Assembly: GCA_027014955.1 (NCBI GenBank)
Contig: JALWDA010000082.1
Coordinates: 1 to 41,627, forward strand
From: Desulfurococcales archaeon
Lineage (GTDB): Archaea > Thermoproteota > Thermoprotei_A > Sulfolobales > Fervidicoccaceae
Reading direction: 5' to 3'
Length of the DNA stretch: 41,627 bases
Of this stretch, positions 18,547-27,733 are shown piece by piece. The position numbers and the translations under genes were made by a program. Every line of letters begins with the position of its first letter. The first letter of the stretch is position 1. Below the pieces are notes generated by a model. That model made no database searches, was not told the DNA's origin, and saw nothing but the letters and a program-made list of their open reading frames with translations.

Positions 18547-18610
18547 CTCGTACCCCAACAACGTCTTTATTCACGCCTTATGCTACATTGTTTTATTGTA
18601 GTTTATTGTT

Positions 18611-19774
18611 TTATTTTCCACCTCTCCACATGTCCCTGGATTCGAGGGGTTTTAAGGATTTTAGCATCTTAAAATACTCCTCATAATCGATCCCGCGCTG
18701 CTCCAACCAAGACCTTATGCTTGGCCCCAACACTGGTCTAGTTTTCTGTAGACTCTCCACGTTACCAGACGCGGTAAGGTATAGGGCGGCCCTTATCTCG
18801 TAGCCAATTTTATTTATAAAATGGTCAAGCTCTTGCTCCGAGACAAGAACAGACCTTAACATGGGAAGTGCCATTCCCGCAATATCTGAACCTAGTGCTA
18901 TAGACTTGGCGATGTCAAGGCCAGTTCTGATGCCACCACTTGCTATTATGATGGCGTCCCTATGAGCCCATCGCGTTTCTACTATGCTTAAGGCGGTTGG
19001 AATCCCCCACGAGCTAAATGTCTTCCCAGCTTCTTCTAGCAACCTTGCCTTTTTTATACGGGCTCTAAACATCTCCACCTTTATCCAGTTCGTACCACCC
19101 GCACCGGAGACATCTATGTACCGGACGCCTATATCCCTTAACTTCTCCGCTACCTGCATAGATATGCCAGAACCAGTCTCCTTTACTATAACCGGCACGT
19201 CTAGACGGTCAACAAGGAGTTTCAAAGACCTTAAAACACCCCTATAATCAACATCACCCTCCGGCTGAAAAGCCTCCTGGCCCGGATTTAGGTGAATAGC
19301 CAAACCATCCGCCTCTATCATCTCAACCGCCTTCTCAGCCATGTGAATCGGGTCGCCCCTAACCAGTTGGGGTGCTCCAATGTTAGCAATAACAGGCACA
19401 TTATGCGCCTCTTCCCTAACCACCTGGTAAGTCCAAGCCAGGCTCCCATCTCTGAGCGCGGCCCTCTGGCTTCCCACACCTATTGCTATTCGGTGCTTAG
19501 ACGCTGCTCTTGCGAGCAACCTGTTTATTTCGCCACTAAAGGGATGGCCTCCTGTCATCCCAGTTATCATTAAAGGCATAGATAATGTCTTGCCGAGAAA
19601 CTTTACACTAGTGTTTATTTTACTCAGGTCTGTTTCCGGCAATGCCTGGTGGACTAGATAAACCTCTTCCAAAAGAGTGGTCCCGGCCTCCACTTCGTCC
19701 CTAAAGGCAACAAGAATATGCTCCAGCTTTCTGAGCGATGTTAGATCATCCATTCGTTTTCCACGCTGGCTCAA
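18611..19774 (-). CDS. fni: Isopentenyl-diphosphate delta-isomerase, type 2 (FMN)
   Basis: The flavin-dependent isomerase that interconverts IPP and DMAPP, the primer for prenyl chain synthesis. Recognisable blocks are MPLMITGMTGG, IAIGVGSQRAAL, IANIGAPQL, LAIHLNPGQEAFQPEGD, VIVKETGSGIS, DVSGAGGTNW and ASGGIRTGLDIAKSIALG, covering the FMN and substrate sites. The start is set at TTG 19774, where GGTGATC lies six bases upstream. ATG 19792 is the upstream alternative. It lies with IPK and the prenyl synthase, interrupted only by an opposite-strand unknown gene. Confidence 0.94.
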   Translation of the reverse strand: MSQRGKRMDDLTSLRKLEHILVAFRDEVEAGTTLLEEVYLVHQALPETDLSKINTSVKFLGKTLSMPLMITGMTGGHPFSGEINRLLARAASKHRIAIGVGSQRAALRDGSLAWTYQVVREEAHNVPVIANIGAPQLVRGDPIHMAEKAVEMIEADGLAIHLNPGQEAFQPEGDVDYRGVLRSLKLLVDRLDVPVIVKETGSGISMQVAEKLRDIGVRYIDVSGAGGTNWIKVEMFRARIKKARLLEEAGKTFSSWGIPTALSIVETRWAHRDAIIIASGGIRTGLDIAKSIALGSDIAGMALPMLRSVLVSEQELDHFINKIGYEIRAALYLTASGNVESLQKTRPVLGPSIRSWLEQRGIDYEEYFKMLKSLKPLESRDMWRGGK

Positions 19775-19932
19775 AAACCGATCACCGTCCATGTTATTAT
19801 TTGCCCAATGCTTGTTTGTTCTAGGAGAATTATTAATTATGACACTGAAACAAAAGGCCCTGATAAAGTAGTGTTAGCGCGACTCCCGGTACAAGCCAAC
19901 ATAGACGGTTGTTTTGAACTCCATGGACAAGA

Positions 19933-20472
19933 ATGTATAGGGTGACCAAAACGTTAGAACTACCCCTGTTTTATAGGACAGCTAGATTGCTCTTACACGA
20001 CCCTGAAAACGCGATAATCCTTTCACGGAGCATGCCCCGAGACCCAACACGTGGCTATGAGCCGTTTTCTCAACTCGCTAATCTCGCTAACAGCCTAGCA
20101 AGCACAGATCCCTCTCTCATTAGCTCGATTCACACCAGGTTTATTGAAAGATGTGGGGCACCTAGTGGTGATGGGATATCATGGAGGAATAGCAAATACC
20201 CTGGGACCTCAGACCTGGCAGATATTAACAACAGTAGAGGTATTCTTGATGATTTACTAAGGGTTTTAGAGGAGCTCGAGACCATTTTCATTAACTACCC
20301 GCCGCATATAGCACGTAGGCTCGAGAGAGACTTTGTTGCTGGTACAGGAATTAATATACTTGGACTGCTGTCAAGATGCGTACAAGAAGCTGGCCTCTCT
20401 AACACCTTTCTTGGAGAAATGCTTGAAATCCTAGAGAGATACTGGAAGTACATCACTGCAAAAAAGACCTAG
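19933..20472 (+). CDS. Hypothetical protein on opposite strand inside the isoprenoid cluster
   Basis: I do not recognise this 179-residue protein. It is the only sizeable reading frame in the ~730-nt interval between fni and IPK, and its translation looks like real protein. The C-terminal half is helical with regular hydrophobic spacing (DLLRVLEELETIFINY, EMLEILERYWKYI), and there are no long low-complexity runs. The N-terminal half has a polar middle. There is no signal peptide or membrane segment. ATG 19933 has only a weak ribosome site, and GTG 19942 is possible. A TATA-like TTATTAATTA lies about 95 nt upstream. Its strand, opposite to all neighbours, suggests a later insertion. Confidence 0.55.
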   Translation: MYRVTKTLELPLFYRTARLLLHDPENAIILSRSMPRDPTRGYEPFSQLANLANSLASTDPSLISSIHTRFIERCGAPSGDGISWRNSKYPGTSDLADINNSRGILDDLLRVLEELETIFINYPPHIARRLERDFVAGTGINILGLLSRCVQEAGLSNTFLGEMLEILERYWKYITAKKT

Positions 20473-20507
20473 ATGAATGAGGGCTTGCATCAGCATAGTA
20501 GATTAAC

Positions 20508-21362
20508 TTAGCCTATTGTAGTCTCTATCTCGCTTTTCACTATGAGAGTTCCTAATGTTCTCTTACCTTTTTTAAGATAGTCGAGCAGAACCCCAGGGGG
20601 CTCGCCCGGGAGTATTATCGTCTCAACCACATCTGTAGTCATCATGCCTTTTTGTATAGCTTTGAGCTTCCCTATTATCCCGCTGGTGACATCAAAGTAC
20701 CCATGCCTTGCCTTCTGCTCTTGGGATATCTTATTTATAAGCCAGTCGAGCCGGTATAGGCTTATTTTCCTAACAATATCACGAAAACCCCCTTCTCTCT
20801 CAATGTAAATGCCCGGAGCGTCTACCAGAAAAACAACCTTCGAGGCGTTTATGGCTGATGCAATTAAGTATACGAGGGTATCGCCAGACAATATTGAGGG
20901 ACCACACTCTCCCTTCGAGGCCACAATGTCACCGTACATGACTGGCACTATACCTCTCTTGAATAACATCCTAAGGGTTTCGAAAATACAATAGTATTCC
21001 CCACTGCTGCATGAATAGTTGCAAACCGAGCGTGGGGGGAGGGAGACTGCAGGGACTCCTGCTTTAACTAGCTTCTCAGTCACTAGTCTGTTAAGTTCGT
21101 CCATCGACATTGTTACCTGGTGAAAATCTTCATAGTCAAGCTTTCCTTTTATTTCCATAATATTCTTCACAGTATAATGGCCAAAGGAGCCGCCGCCATG
21201 AACTATGGCTATATCGAAGTGTCTTTTTAGAGAACCTATTTCCTTGGCTATCCTGCCTATAGTCCTGGTTCTGGGCTTGAACGGTGTTGTTTTATCTGTT
21301 ATTACACTTCCACCCAGCTTCATTACTATCGGCTGATTGGTTTCGTTTCCCTGCTCATCCAT
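20508..21362 (-). CDS. ipk: Isopentenyl phosphate kinase
   Basis: An amino acid kinase-fold enzyme that converts isopentenyl phosphate to IPP with ATP, the last step of the archaeal mevalonate route. The N-terminal VMKLGGSVITDK binds nucleotide phosphates. IVHGGGSFGHY carries the His that marks isopentenyl phosphate specificity. PSILSGDTLVYLIA and VVFLVDAPGIY complete the fold. At 284 residues it is slightly longer than average because of a cysteine-containing insert (NYSCSSGEYYC). ATG 21362 is preceded by GGAGGG at six bases and overlaps the upstream GHMP-like gene by 8 nt, so the two are coupled. Confidence 0.93.
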   Translation of the reverse strand: MDEQGNETNQPIVMKLGGSVITDKTTPFKPRTRTIGRIAKEIGSLKRHFDIAIVHGGGSFGHYTVKNIMEIKGKLDYEDFHQVTMSMDELNRLVTEKLVKAGVPAVSLPPRSVCNYSCSSGEYYCIFETLRMLFKRGIVPVMYGDIVASKGECGPSILSGDTLVYLIASAINASKVVFLVDAPGIYIEREGGFRDIVRKISLYRLDWLINKISQEQKARHGYFDVTSGIIGKLKAIQKGMMTTDVVETIILPGEPPGVLLDYLKKGKRTLGTLIVKSEIETTIG

Positions 21363-22179
21363 GGCCGTCCCTCCAGTCCAGCCGGGCGACCACAGCCTCT
21401 CCTGGCAGAGAGGGTAGGATTATCAGGTTTTCCCGATAACCGGGATGCCTACGCTCTACTTTATAGAGGGTTCCCCATATACTGTTATAAAAAACTACTA
21501 GTTCCCCTACAGCTGAGCCCTGGAGCGTTTCTAGTTCTGCTTTGCTAAGTCTGTTTATTAATTGTATAAGTGTGAGTGAGGACACCTTAGCCATAAGGTC
21601 TAGGAACTCTCTGTCACGGGACACGTTCTTTCTTAGAGAAGGCTTAACCCTATATACGAATTTCAACGGTAGTCCGTCTGTCTCATAATTTATCTTTTCA
21701 CCGGAATTTGAAACAATTGTAGCAGTATCCCATTCGAGGCATGTGGCGAGCGCTTCCGACTCTACTTTGCTTATACCCTTCTCCATTAGTAGGGAGGAGA
21801 GTATCGCAATCCTTTCGTCTCGTTCAAATGTTTCCCCATAGAGTGTTTCCAGTGCCCTGATTGCGACATATACTATGCTCCCAGCGAATCCTATCCTATA
21901 GTCCTTGATGCCCTCCCAGCTTATCATGAGTCTTATATTATCTGGAACCGCCTCGTTCATCAAATATGATAGGACGTTTACCAGGAAAGAACCCAGCGCA
22001 TGACCGGGGTTAGGTCTGAGTATTACTCCTTTTTTTCTGGACTCTTGGTAGGAGACTCTTATTGTAATGCTTTCTGTTCTTGCTGGATAGCATATTACTG
22101 GGGGTGCTCGATCTGGTATTCTATGCCCTATCAGCACGGGAAGACGCTTTTCAGCTAGGTAGAGAAGCTCTTCTCCCAT
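21355..22179 (-). CDS. Degenerate GHMP-kinase-like protein in the mevalonate kinase position
   Basis: A 274-residue protein in the slot where crenarchaea usually carry mevalonate kinase (between MEMO and isopentenyl phosphate kinase). The order of secondary elements looks like a GHMP kinase. Segment 24-43 (APPVICYPARTESITIRV) resembles the strand pair after the first motif, and GFAGSIVYVAIRALETLYG at ~97-115 aligns in position with the P-loop-like GLGSSAA motif. The key residues are gone: no Gly-Glu-His near the N-terminus, no GSSA, and no C-terminal GAGGGG loop. It may be an inactive homologue, a scaffold, or a strongly diverged enzyme. The fold assignment is inference; an unrelated protein is possible. 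The start is ATG 22179 and an in-frame stop lies 24 nt upstream. Confidence 0.5.
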   Translation of the reverse strand: MGEELLYLAEKRLPVLIGHRIPDRAPPVICYPARTESITIRVSYQESRKKGVILRPNPGHALGSFLVNVLSYLMNEAVPDNIRLMISWEGIKDYRIGFAGSIVYVAIRALETLYGETFERDERIAILSSLLMEKGISKVESEALATCLEWDTATIVSNSGEKINYETDGLPLKFVYRVKPSLRKNVSRDREFLDLMAKVSSLTLIQLINRLSKAELETLQGSAVGELVVFYNSIWGTLYKVERRHPGYRENLIILPSLPGEAVVARLDWRDGHG

Positions 22180-22218
22180 AGCTGTCGTCTCCCTTGGGCA
22201 GTGTCATAATCCTTGGTT

Positions 22219-23091
22219 TCAAGCCATATCAAGACGGAACTGTGCTGCAAGATACCCTACAACGCTGCTTTTGTCACCGCTAGTGTCTCCCGAGGTGGCG
22301 TGTTTGAGTATAATTGGTTTTACACGTGTCATTGTCCTAGCAAGGTACATGAGCACCATTATGCCTATGGGACCGCATACGGTTATGTTCTCCCTTACTA
22401 TTGTATGAAAGAATCTCTCAGGGTCGAGGCTCACTATAGCGTCTATTGCTTTCCTGTCCTTCTCCAGCGTTACTTCGTGGGGATCATAGTGGTTAAGGTC
22501 GCTACTCGCCAGTATCATTGCGTCGCGCCCTACCTCATCTAAAGCTTTTCTTATATCTTCCGCTAGGCTTTTGGCAACTTTTGGCGTTTGATCGTATGCT
22601 ACTATGGGTAGTATTCTTATCCCGCTATTATATATGTACTGAAGATATGGTAACTGTACCTCCAAGCTGTGTTCCTGTATATGCGCGTCGTAGTCGGGCA
22701 TAACCACTGTACTGTTTTTTACAAACCATTCAAACATTTCTCTATCAACAGGTATCCTGCCGAGGGGAGTTTTCCACTCCTTCCAAGGCGCTATTGACAC
22801 AGGTGCCCCTAGTCCTGTATGGTTGGGCCCTATGAGTATAACCGTTTCCGGGGCTTTCTCCCTAGACAGGCTATAATATGCATGGGCAGCAACGGGGCCA
22901 CTGTATATGTACCCTGCGTGAGGAACTATGTAGCCCAGAGACTCTCTCTGGCTACCCCTATTCCTAGGAGGAAGGCTACCTGGACCTACCTCGTGTAGGA
23001 AGCTCCATTCTATCCTTTTGAGAAGAAGGTCTTTGTCTGATTCGTAGAAAAAACCAGCTACTGCTGGGGGCCTTACCAGGCCTTCTATCAA
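22219..23091 (-). CDS. MEMO1 family protein
   Basis: A 290-residue member of the MEMO family (COG1355), related in fold to non-haem iron dioxygenases. The conserved [10 protein letters not shown] opening, [40 protein letters not shown] and ASSDLNHY carry the conserved histidines and aspartate of the putative metal site. Function in archaea is not established. The gene is regularly found between rpS2 and the mevalonate pathway genes. It starts with TTG overlapping the S2 stop by 4 nt. Confidence 0.92.
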   Translation of the reverse strand: MIEGLVRPPAVAGFFYESDKDLLLKRIEWSFLHEVGPGSLPPRNRGSQRESLGYIVPHAGYIYSGPVAAHAYYSLSREKAPETVILIGPNHTGLGAPVSIAPWKEWKTPLGRIPVDREMFEWFVKNSTVVMPDYDAHIQEHSLEVQLPYLQYIYNSGIRILPIVAYDQTPKVAKSLAEDIRKALDEVGRDAMILASSDLNHYDPHEVTLEKDRKAIDAIVSLDPERFFHTIVRENITVCGPIGIMVLMYLARTMTRVKPIILKHATSGDTSGDKSSVVGYLAAQFRLDMA

Positions 23092-23750
23092 GTCCTTACA
23101 CCTAGTTTTGTCTCGAAGGAACTGGGAGGCTCTGGTAGGTCCTCTCCCTTGCCTAACTCTCCCCTCTCTCTAAGGACTTCCCGTGCCAGCAGCCAGTAGA
23201 GGAGAGCGAGGCTCTTCCTCCCCTTGTTATTCGCTGGTATTATTAGGTCTATGTTCTCCGTACGGTTATCAGTGTCCGTGAACGCTATAATTGGTATACC
23301 CACCTTGGCTGACTCCGTGAGTATTTGCTGGTCTGCCCTTGGGTCAGTCACCACTATTACATCGGGCTCAGAGTACCACTCGAGGTGAGGGTTCGTCAAA
23401 ATGCCCGGTATTATCCTACCGGTCACAGCTTTGGCCCTAGCGTATGTGGCGAACTTCCTCACAGGCGTAAAACCGTATTGCCTGACACTGACCACAAGTA
23501 TCTTTTCAGGATCGTATCTCGAGAGAGTCTTCGCCGCTATCCTTAGCCTTTCATCAATCTTCCTAACGTCAAGCACGTAGAGACCATCAGGCCTTATCCT
23601 GTAGACGAAGGGTTTCATCATACGCGTGCAAATATGTGTACCAATATGGACCCCGGCGGCAAGGTACTGGTCAATAGGTACTAGGAGCTCAATTTGCCTC
23701 TTCTTAATCTCTGCTTCCTGCTCCTTTTCCTGCTGTTGACCCTGAGACAC
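23088..23750 (-). CDS. rps2: 30S ribosomal protein S2
   Basis: Small-subunit protein uS2, 220 residues. Typical blocks are [62 protein letters not shown] and [12 protein letters not shown]. The N-terminal ~15 residues are an acidic, Gln/Glu-rich tail. The start is GTG 23750. It lies after Rpo10 in the standard archaeal order S13-S4-S11-Rpo3-L18e-L13-S9-Rpo10-S2 and is coupled to the MEMO gene. Confidence 0.96.
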   Translation of the reverse strand: MSQGQQQEKEQEAEIKKRQIELLVPIDQYLAAGVHIGTHICTRMMKPFVYRIRPDGLYVLDVRKIDERLRIAAKTLSRYDPEKILVVSVRQYGFTPVRKFATYARAKAVTGRIIPGILTNPHLEWYSEPDVIVVTDPRADQQILTESAKVGIPIIAFTDTDNRTENIDLIIPANNKGRKSLALLYWLLAREVLRERGELGKGEDLPEPPSSFETKLGVRT

Positions 23751-23759
23751 GAGTTAGAC

Positions 23760-23960
23760 TCACCTCATAGGCCTGAATTTCATGACCTGTTTTATAAGAG
23801 AAACGTGGCCAAGCATGGTTCTCCTGCAACAGTATCTGTCAAGGCCCAGGTCATCCAGTACTTTCTCCGGGTCCTCTCCTTTCTCGACCCTTTTGCTAAA
23901 TTCCTCCCATAGATGGCCTAGGGGCCTACCGCATGTGAAGCATCTGACGGGTATTATCAC
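23760..23960 (-). CDS. rpoN: DNA-directed RNA polymerase subunit N (Rpo10)
   Basis: A 66-residue zinc-bundle subunit, counterpart of Rpb10. It has the signature [14 protein letters not shown] at the N-terminus and the atypical zinc ligand pair in [11 protein letters not shown]. It helps anchor the Rpo3-Rpo11 platform. The start is GTG 23960 with AGGTGA about eight bases upstream. It is nested between S9 and S2 with gaps of 6 and 9 nt, so it is part of the same transcript. Confidence 0.96.
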   Translation of the reverse strand: MIIPVRCFTCGRPLGHLWEEFSKRVEKGEDPEKVLDDLGLDRYCCRRTMLGHVSLIKQVMKFRPMR

Positions 23961-23966
23961 TAGTCT

Positions 23967-24371
23967 TCACCTGTAGGATTTCTGCCATCTCCTACGGGCG
24001 CTGTACCTCATGGGTTTCTCGGGCTCGGTCCTCCTAGGGTCACCTACTATCATGTGCCTATCATAGTCGTAATATATCTTCTTGAGGCTAGGTCTCTCAA
24101 AGAAGGCGAGAAGGCCGCGCGCAATCGCTGTTCTCACGGCATCCGCCTGACCCATGACGCCCCCACCCCTAACCTTCACTATTATGTCAACCTTGCTCCA
24201 AAGCTCGTGGCCTGCCAGCAATAGCGGCTCCATGACTTTCATTCTGAAGAGCTCAACAGGGTAAATCTCCAAGGGTATCCCATTGATCCAGACCCTCCCT
24301 TTACCCTCTTTTATAATGGCTCTCGCTATTGCTTTTTTCCTCTTTCCCGTCGCGAGCGCTATTCTCATCAT
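23967..24371 (-). CDS. rps9: 30S ribosomal protein S9
   Basis: uS9, 134 residues, whose basic tail reaches the P-site tRNA. The blocks ATGKRKKAIARAIIKEGKGRV, VRGGGVMGQADAVRTAIARGL, and the C-terminal KPMRYSARRRWQKSYR are present; the universal terminal -KSYR is intact. ATG 24371 overlaps the L13 stop as ATGA, with GAGGTGA just upstream. A second ATG follows immediately. Confidence 0.96.
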   Translation of the reverse strand: MMRIALATGKRKKAIARAIIKEGKGRVWINGIPLEIYPVELFRMKVMEPLLLAGHELWSKVDIIVKVRGGGVMGQADAVRTAIARGLLAFFERPSLKKIYYDYDRHMIVGDPRRTEPEKPMRYSARRRWQKSYR

Positions 24372-24823
24372 GCTTCACCTCTCCATCCCATTAACTTAGC
24401 CAGCTCTCCAACAGTTATGAACCTTGTCTCCAGTTTCGCGGCATCGGCTTCCTTAAAACTCACTTTCTCGAGCCCTTGGAACTCCTCAGGAACACCAACG
24501 TACACCTTAAGCCTTCGTAGGGCCTCTCTACCCTTAGGCTTCCTGTGGGGAAGCATTCCCTTAATGGCTGATTTAACTATACGCTGTGGGCTTCTTTCCC
24601 TCCTAATGCCCTGCCTCTCCGGGTTCCTGTAGGTTTGAACCTTGAACATTCGCATATAGCCGTCTATGACGCGTTTCGGCTCACCGCTTAACACTGCCTT
24701 CTCCGCATTTACTATGACGACCTTTTTGCCCTCGAGCAGCATCTTCGCCACGCGGCTTGCCATGCGCCCCAGGATAAGTCCAGAGGCGTCGACAACCACC
24801 ATGGTTTTCTGTAGCTCCTGCAT
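24368..24823 (-). CDS. rpl13: 50S ribosomal protein L13
   Basis: uL13, about 151 residues. It shows VVVDASGLILGRMASRVAKMLLEGK, VIVNAEKAVLSG and the central KGMLPHRKPKGREALRRLKVYVG. ATG 24823 is chosen because GAGGAGGTG ends six bases upstream; a GTG at 24832 would overlap that ribosome site. It is 13 nt after L18e and overlaps S9 by 4 nt. Confidence 0.96.
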   Translation of the reverse strand: MQELQKTMVVVDASGLILGRMASRVAKMLLEGKKVVIVNAEKAVLSGEPKRVIDGYMRMFKVQTYRNPERQGIRRERSPQRIVKSAIKGMLPHRKPKGREALRRLKVYVGVPEEFQGLEKVSFKEADAAKLETRFITVGELAKLMGWRGEA

Positions 24824-24836
24824 AATCTGCACCTCC

Positions 24837-25214
24837 TCAACCTATAAGTACGAATCTTTTACCCTTAATGTGCTCGAGTATCTCCTCCTTCTCAACAAGT
24901 TCTCGGAGAGTTATCGGCTTGCCACCAGCCTTTGTTATCTTATCAAGTGCTGTGAGACTAAAAGACTCGGCGACTATGGTCAAGCTTTTGGTAAGCATGC
25001 CCGAGCCTAGCACTCTTCCCGGAACAACTGCTATCTCATCTTCTTTTGCGTACCTGTTTATCCTACTAATGTTCACGGCTCTTCTCCTTCGCCTCGGCCG
25101 GGCTAGTTCCTCAGCTACCCTAGCCCATATTCTTCGCCCGTCTTTCTTTGATAGACGTAATAGCTTTCTTATGAGAACCCTCCTTAGCGTATTTGTTGAG
25201 CTGGTTCTAATCAT
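24837..25214 (-). CDS. rpl18e: 50S ribosomal protein L18e
   Basis: An archaeal/eukaryotic large-subunit protein, 125 residues. The blocks RRVLIRKLLRLSKKDGRRIWARVAEEL (seen as RRIWARVAEEL), VNISRINRYAKE, VVPGRVLGSG and AGGKPITLRELV match the family. The start is ATG 25214. It lies between Rpo3 and L13 in the canonical operon. Confidence 0.95.
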   Translation of the reverse strand: MIRTSSTNTLRRVLIRKLLRLSKKDGRRIWARVAEELARPRRRRRAVNISRINRYAKEDEIAVVPGRVLGSGMLTKSLTIVAESFSLTALDKITKAGGKPITLRELVEKEEILEHIKGKRFVLIG

Positions 25215-25230
25215 TGCAGACGCCCCGTTT

Positions 25231-26100
25231 TTATTCTTGTACTGGAACCTGCTTCGAGAGCTCTTGCCTGAACGTGTTTATTTTTTCTTTAAGGACCTTT
25301 ATGGATTCCATTATTATGGTCTCGGGCCTTAGAGCGCCCGAGGATTCAATAGTTAGGATGAGTGAGTTTTCTAGATATTTTATCTTTAGTGGGGATTGCT
25401 CCCCCCCACAGACTTTTTCTACGCAAAACCGCAAAAGGCTGGTGTTCTTCACATCATGGAGGAGTAGTTCTCCTTTTCTTGTTTTCTTCATTTTCTCGGC
25501 TAGGTCGGGGAAACCCTTTGCAATACAGTCTAGACAATCATTTAATTTAGTGTTCTCATCAAGACCGTTTAGGTCAAATACTAAGACAGGCAAGTAGGTC
25601 AGGACAGAAACTGTGGTGGGGCTCCACTTTATGTGTTCCTTGCCCCTACCCAGCCTAGCTTGGGCCTCTAGTGAAACACTCTGTCCCTTTCCAAGGACTA
25701 CTATGGGTATGTTCTCATATACCGGCTTTATGTCGGGGTCCTCTATTTGCATGTCCCCCGAGTAGACCACTTTTTCCTCCTCTTCATCATTCCTCACATC
25801 AAGTACAATCCTAGTATAGCAGTCTTCACATGTAGGGCATTCAGAGCACTCTTCTGGTGACCGGTATTTCTTTATAGCTTTTTCACTGTCAAGCGGAACC
25901 ATAGCCATCCTGTGTGCAAGGTTCTCGTCGTGTATAACGCTGTTGTTCTCCACTATGAAGAGTGTGTCTATTGCTATTGTAGGCACCTCCTCCATGGCGG
26001 CACGCCTTATGCTCGAAAGTACGTGGAGTGGGTAGCCTTCTAACAGTATTCTTATCCGGCTGTCGCTTTTACCTAGCACCTTGACGCTAGACTCTGCCAT
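25231..26100 (-). CDS. rpoD: DNA-directed RNA polymerase subunit D (Rpo3)
   Basis: The Rpb3/AC40 counterpart that dimerises with Rpo11 to start polymerase assembly. The N-terminal dimerisation part has RIRILLEGYPLHVLSSIRRAAMEEVPTIAIDT. Two cysteine sets are visible: CSECPTCEDC at about residues 85-94, matching in position the Rpb3 zinc loop, and four cysteines (DCLDC ... FCVEKVC, about 189-231) in the inserted ferredoxin-like domain, compatible with an Fe-S cluster. ATG 26100 is preferred because GGTGTG lies seven bases upstream and it gives the usual short N-terminus; GTG 26118 adds six residues. Confidence 0.94.
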   Translation of the reverse strand: MAESSVKVLGKSDSRIRILLEGYPLHVLSSIRRAAMEEVPTIAIDTLFIVENNSVIHDENLAHRMAMVPLDSEKAIKKYRSPEECSECPTCEDCYTRIVLDVRNDEEEEKVVYSGDMQIEDPDIKPVYENIPIVVLGKGQSVSLEAQARLGRGKEHIKWSPTTVSVLTYLPVLVFDLNGLDENTKLNDCLDCIAKGFPDLAEKMKKTRKGELLLHDVKNTSLLRFCVEKVCGGEQSPLKIKYLENSLILTIESSGALRPETIIMESIKVLKEKINTFRQELSKQVPVQE

Positions 26101-26124
26101 TACCAACACACCGGCCACTATCGG

Positions 26125-26526
26125 CTAGACCCTTCTACCTCTCCGGCCACCGGGCCTCCTTGTTGTATCGTGAGGTATGGGAGTCACATCCTCTATACGG
26201 CCAATAATGAACCCGGCCCTTGCCAGCGCACGTATGGCTGCCTGGGCTCCTGGGCCCGGTGTCTTAGGCCCATGTCCACCCGGGGCTCTTACTTTAATGT
26301 GAATCGCGTTTATACCCTTCTCCATAGCTATCTGAGCTGCCCTCGAGGCACTTATCATCGCTGCATATGGAGAGGGTTTTTCTCTGTCGGCTTTTACCAC
26401 CATTCCCCCACTAACCCTGGATACGGTTTCCGCTCCAGTCAGGTCTGTTATGTGGACAATTGTGTTGTTGAGACTACTGTATATGTGAGCGACGCCCCAT
26501 TTGAGCTCGCGTGACTGGAACGACAT
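26125..26526 (-). CDS. rps11: 30S ribosomal protein S11
   Basis: uS11, 133 residues. It shows [24 protein letters not shown], broken by the conserved [11 protein letters not shown], then [42 protein letters not shown] and the basic end [12 protein letters not shown]. The start is ATG 26526, and the gene is 36 nt after S4. It is a core member of the ribosomal and RNA polymerase operon. Confidence 0.96.
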   Translation of the reverse strand: MSFQSRELKWGVAHIYSSLNNTIVHITDLTGAETVSRVSGGMVVKADREKPSPYAAMISASRAAQIAMEKGINAIHIKVRAPGGHGPKTPGPGAQAAIRALARAGFIIGRIEDVTPIPHDTTRRPGGRRGRRV

Positions 26527-26562
26527 GGCTAACTTTCCCCACTATAGTTGTTATAGAGCCCG

Positions 26563-27093
26563 CTATGGAGATGTTAGGCTTGGAGCCTGTTGCTCCTCCT
26601 CCAGCCTTTTTCTGAAGGGACTTGAGGGTAGAATATCTATTTTATCCTCCTCATCCCTATCAACCAGGTATCCTGGACTAGTGACCCTTCTTCCACCTAT
26701 ACCTATGTGCCCGTGCACGATAAGCTGTCTCGCCTCATATATTGTTCTCGCTAGCCCCTTTCTATAGACTAGTGTTTGCAGACGGCGTTCCAGAATATTT
26801 TCAGCTTTAAGGGAGAGCACATCATCAAGGGTTGCCCCTTCATTCAAATACCCCTTCTTGACCAGTATTCTCAGAAGCTCCGCCTCATCTTGTTTGCGAA
26901 GCTCCTCTGGGAGCGCCTGCAACCTCCGTGCCCTATGCCTGTACTCCCTAGCCATAGTATTGGCTATCCAGAGTTCCTTCTTGTTTCGTAGGCCATATTT
27001 TCCGACAAGCTCGATTTCCTGCATCAGGCGCTCCTTTATCCAAGGATGGCCAGGGCCCATCCACTTCTTTCTAGGCTTCTTAGGGTCACCCAT
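26563..27093 (-). CDS. rps4: 30S ribosomal protein S4
   Basis: uS4, 176 residues, a primary rRNA binder. The N-terminal [17 protein letters not shown] is followed by the S4 RNA-binding domain, including [26 protein letters not shown] split around [19 protein letters not shown]. The C-terminal ~20 residues are a polar tail. ATG 27093 lies 16 nt after S13. Confidence 0.96.
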   Translation of the reverse strand: MGDPKKPRKKWMGPGHPWIKERLMQEIELVGKYGLRNKKELWIANTMAREYRHRARRLQALPEELRKQDEAELLRILVKKGYLNEGATLDDVLSLKAENILERRLQTLVYRKGLARTIYEARQLIVHGHIGIGGRRVTSPGYLVDRDEEDKIDILPSSPFRKRLEEEQQAPSLTSP

Positions 27094-27109
27094 GGCTCTC
27101 CGCCTCTAC

Positions 27110-27574
27110 TCACTTCTTCTTCTTTCTCACACCAACAGTAACTCCCAGTCTCCCAGTGGTGTGGGTTCTCTGACCCCTAACCTTGAGGCCAAGGGCGTGC
27201 CTTATACCCCTCCAGCTCTTGATACGTTTCTCACGCTCTATGTCCTGTTTTGCTTTGAATATTAGGTCCGAGCCCACAAGGTGCATGTCCTCCCCGGTCT
27301 CATAGTCCTTCCTCCTGTTATACATCCAGGGTGGAAGACCGTATCTTTTTGGATTTGATAGCAGGTCCTCTATCTTAGCAACCTCTTCGTCGGTTAGAAG
27401 GCCGGTCTTTTTCTCGGGGTCTATCCCAAGCTTCCTGACAATAGCCATGGCGGTGGTTACTCCTATTCCCTTTATCCCAGCCAAGCCATAAACTACCTTA
27501 AGCTTTCCATCAATGTCCGTACCTGCTACCCTTACTACGTATCGGAACTGTTCTGCCTCAGCCATGTCCCACAC
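27110..27574 (-). CDS. rps13: 30S ribosomal protein S13
   Basis: uS13, 154 residues, located at the head of the subunit. It has [43 protein letters not shown] and a Lys-rich end. GTG 27574 is supported by GGAGAG five to three bases upstream; ATG 27565 in frame is the alternative. It is the first gene of the long minus-strand operon. The 160-nt region upstream has A/T-rich patches near 27602-27609 and 27682-27706 as promoter candidates. Confidence 0.95.
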   Translation of the reverse strand: MWDMAEAEQFRYVVRVAGTDIDGKLKVVYGLAGIKGIGVTTAMAIVRKLGIDPEKKTGLLTDEEVAKIEDLLSNPKRYGLPPWMYNRRKDYETGEDMHLVGSDLIFKAKQDIEREKRIKSWRGIRHALGLKVRGQRTHTTGRLGVTVGVRKKKK

Positions 27575-27733
27575 ACGCTCTCCAGGGCTTTGAGTTTCCC
27601 GTTATATCATTCCTGTTACGGTGAGCCTGCCAGGTAGTGTAAACACTAGGCTCCGCGTCATTTCACTTTACATTGTCCGGGGTTTTAATTTATTCTCTTT
27701 TAAAACATTGGAGGAAGAAGGGCCCAGGTTGGC

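Noticed and set aside
25231-26100. Eight cysteines in Rpo3 as an unusual metal feature
   Set aside because: A zinc loop like Rpb3 plus an Fe-S ferredoxin-like insert is a known feature of archaeal Rpo3 proteins.
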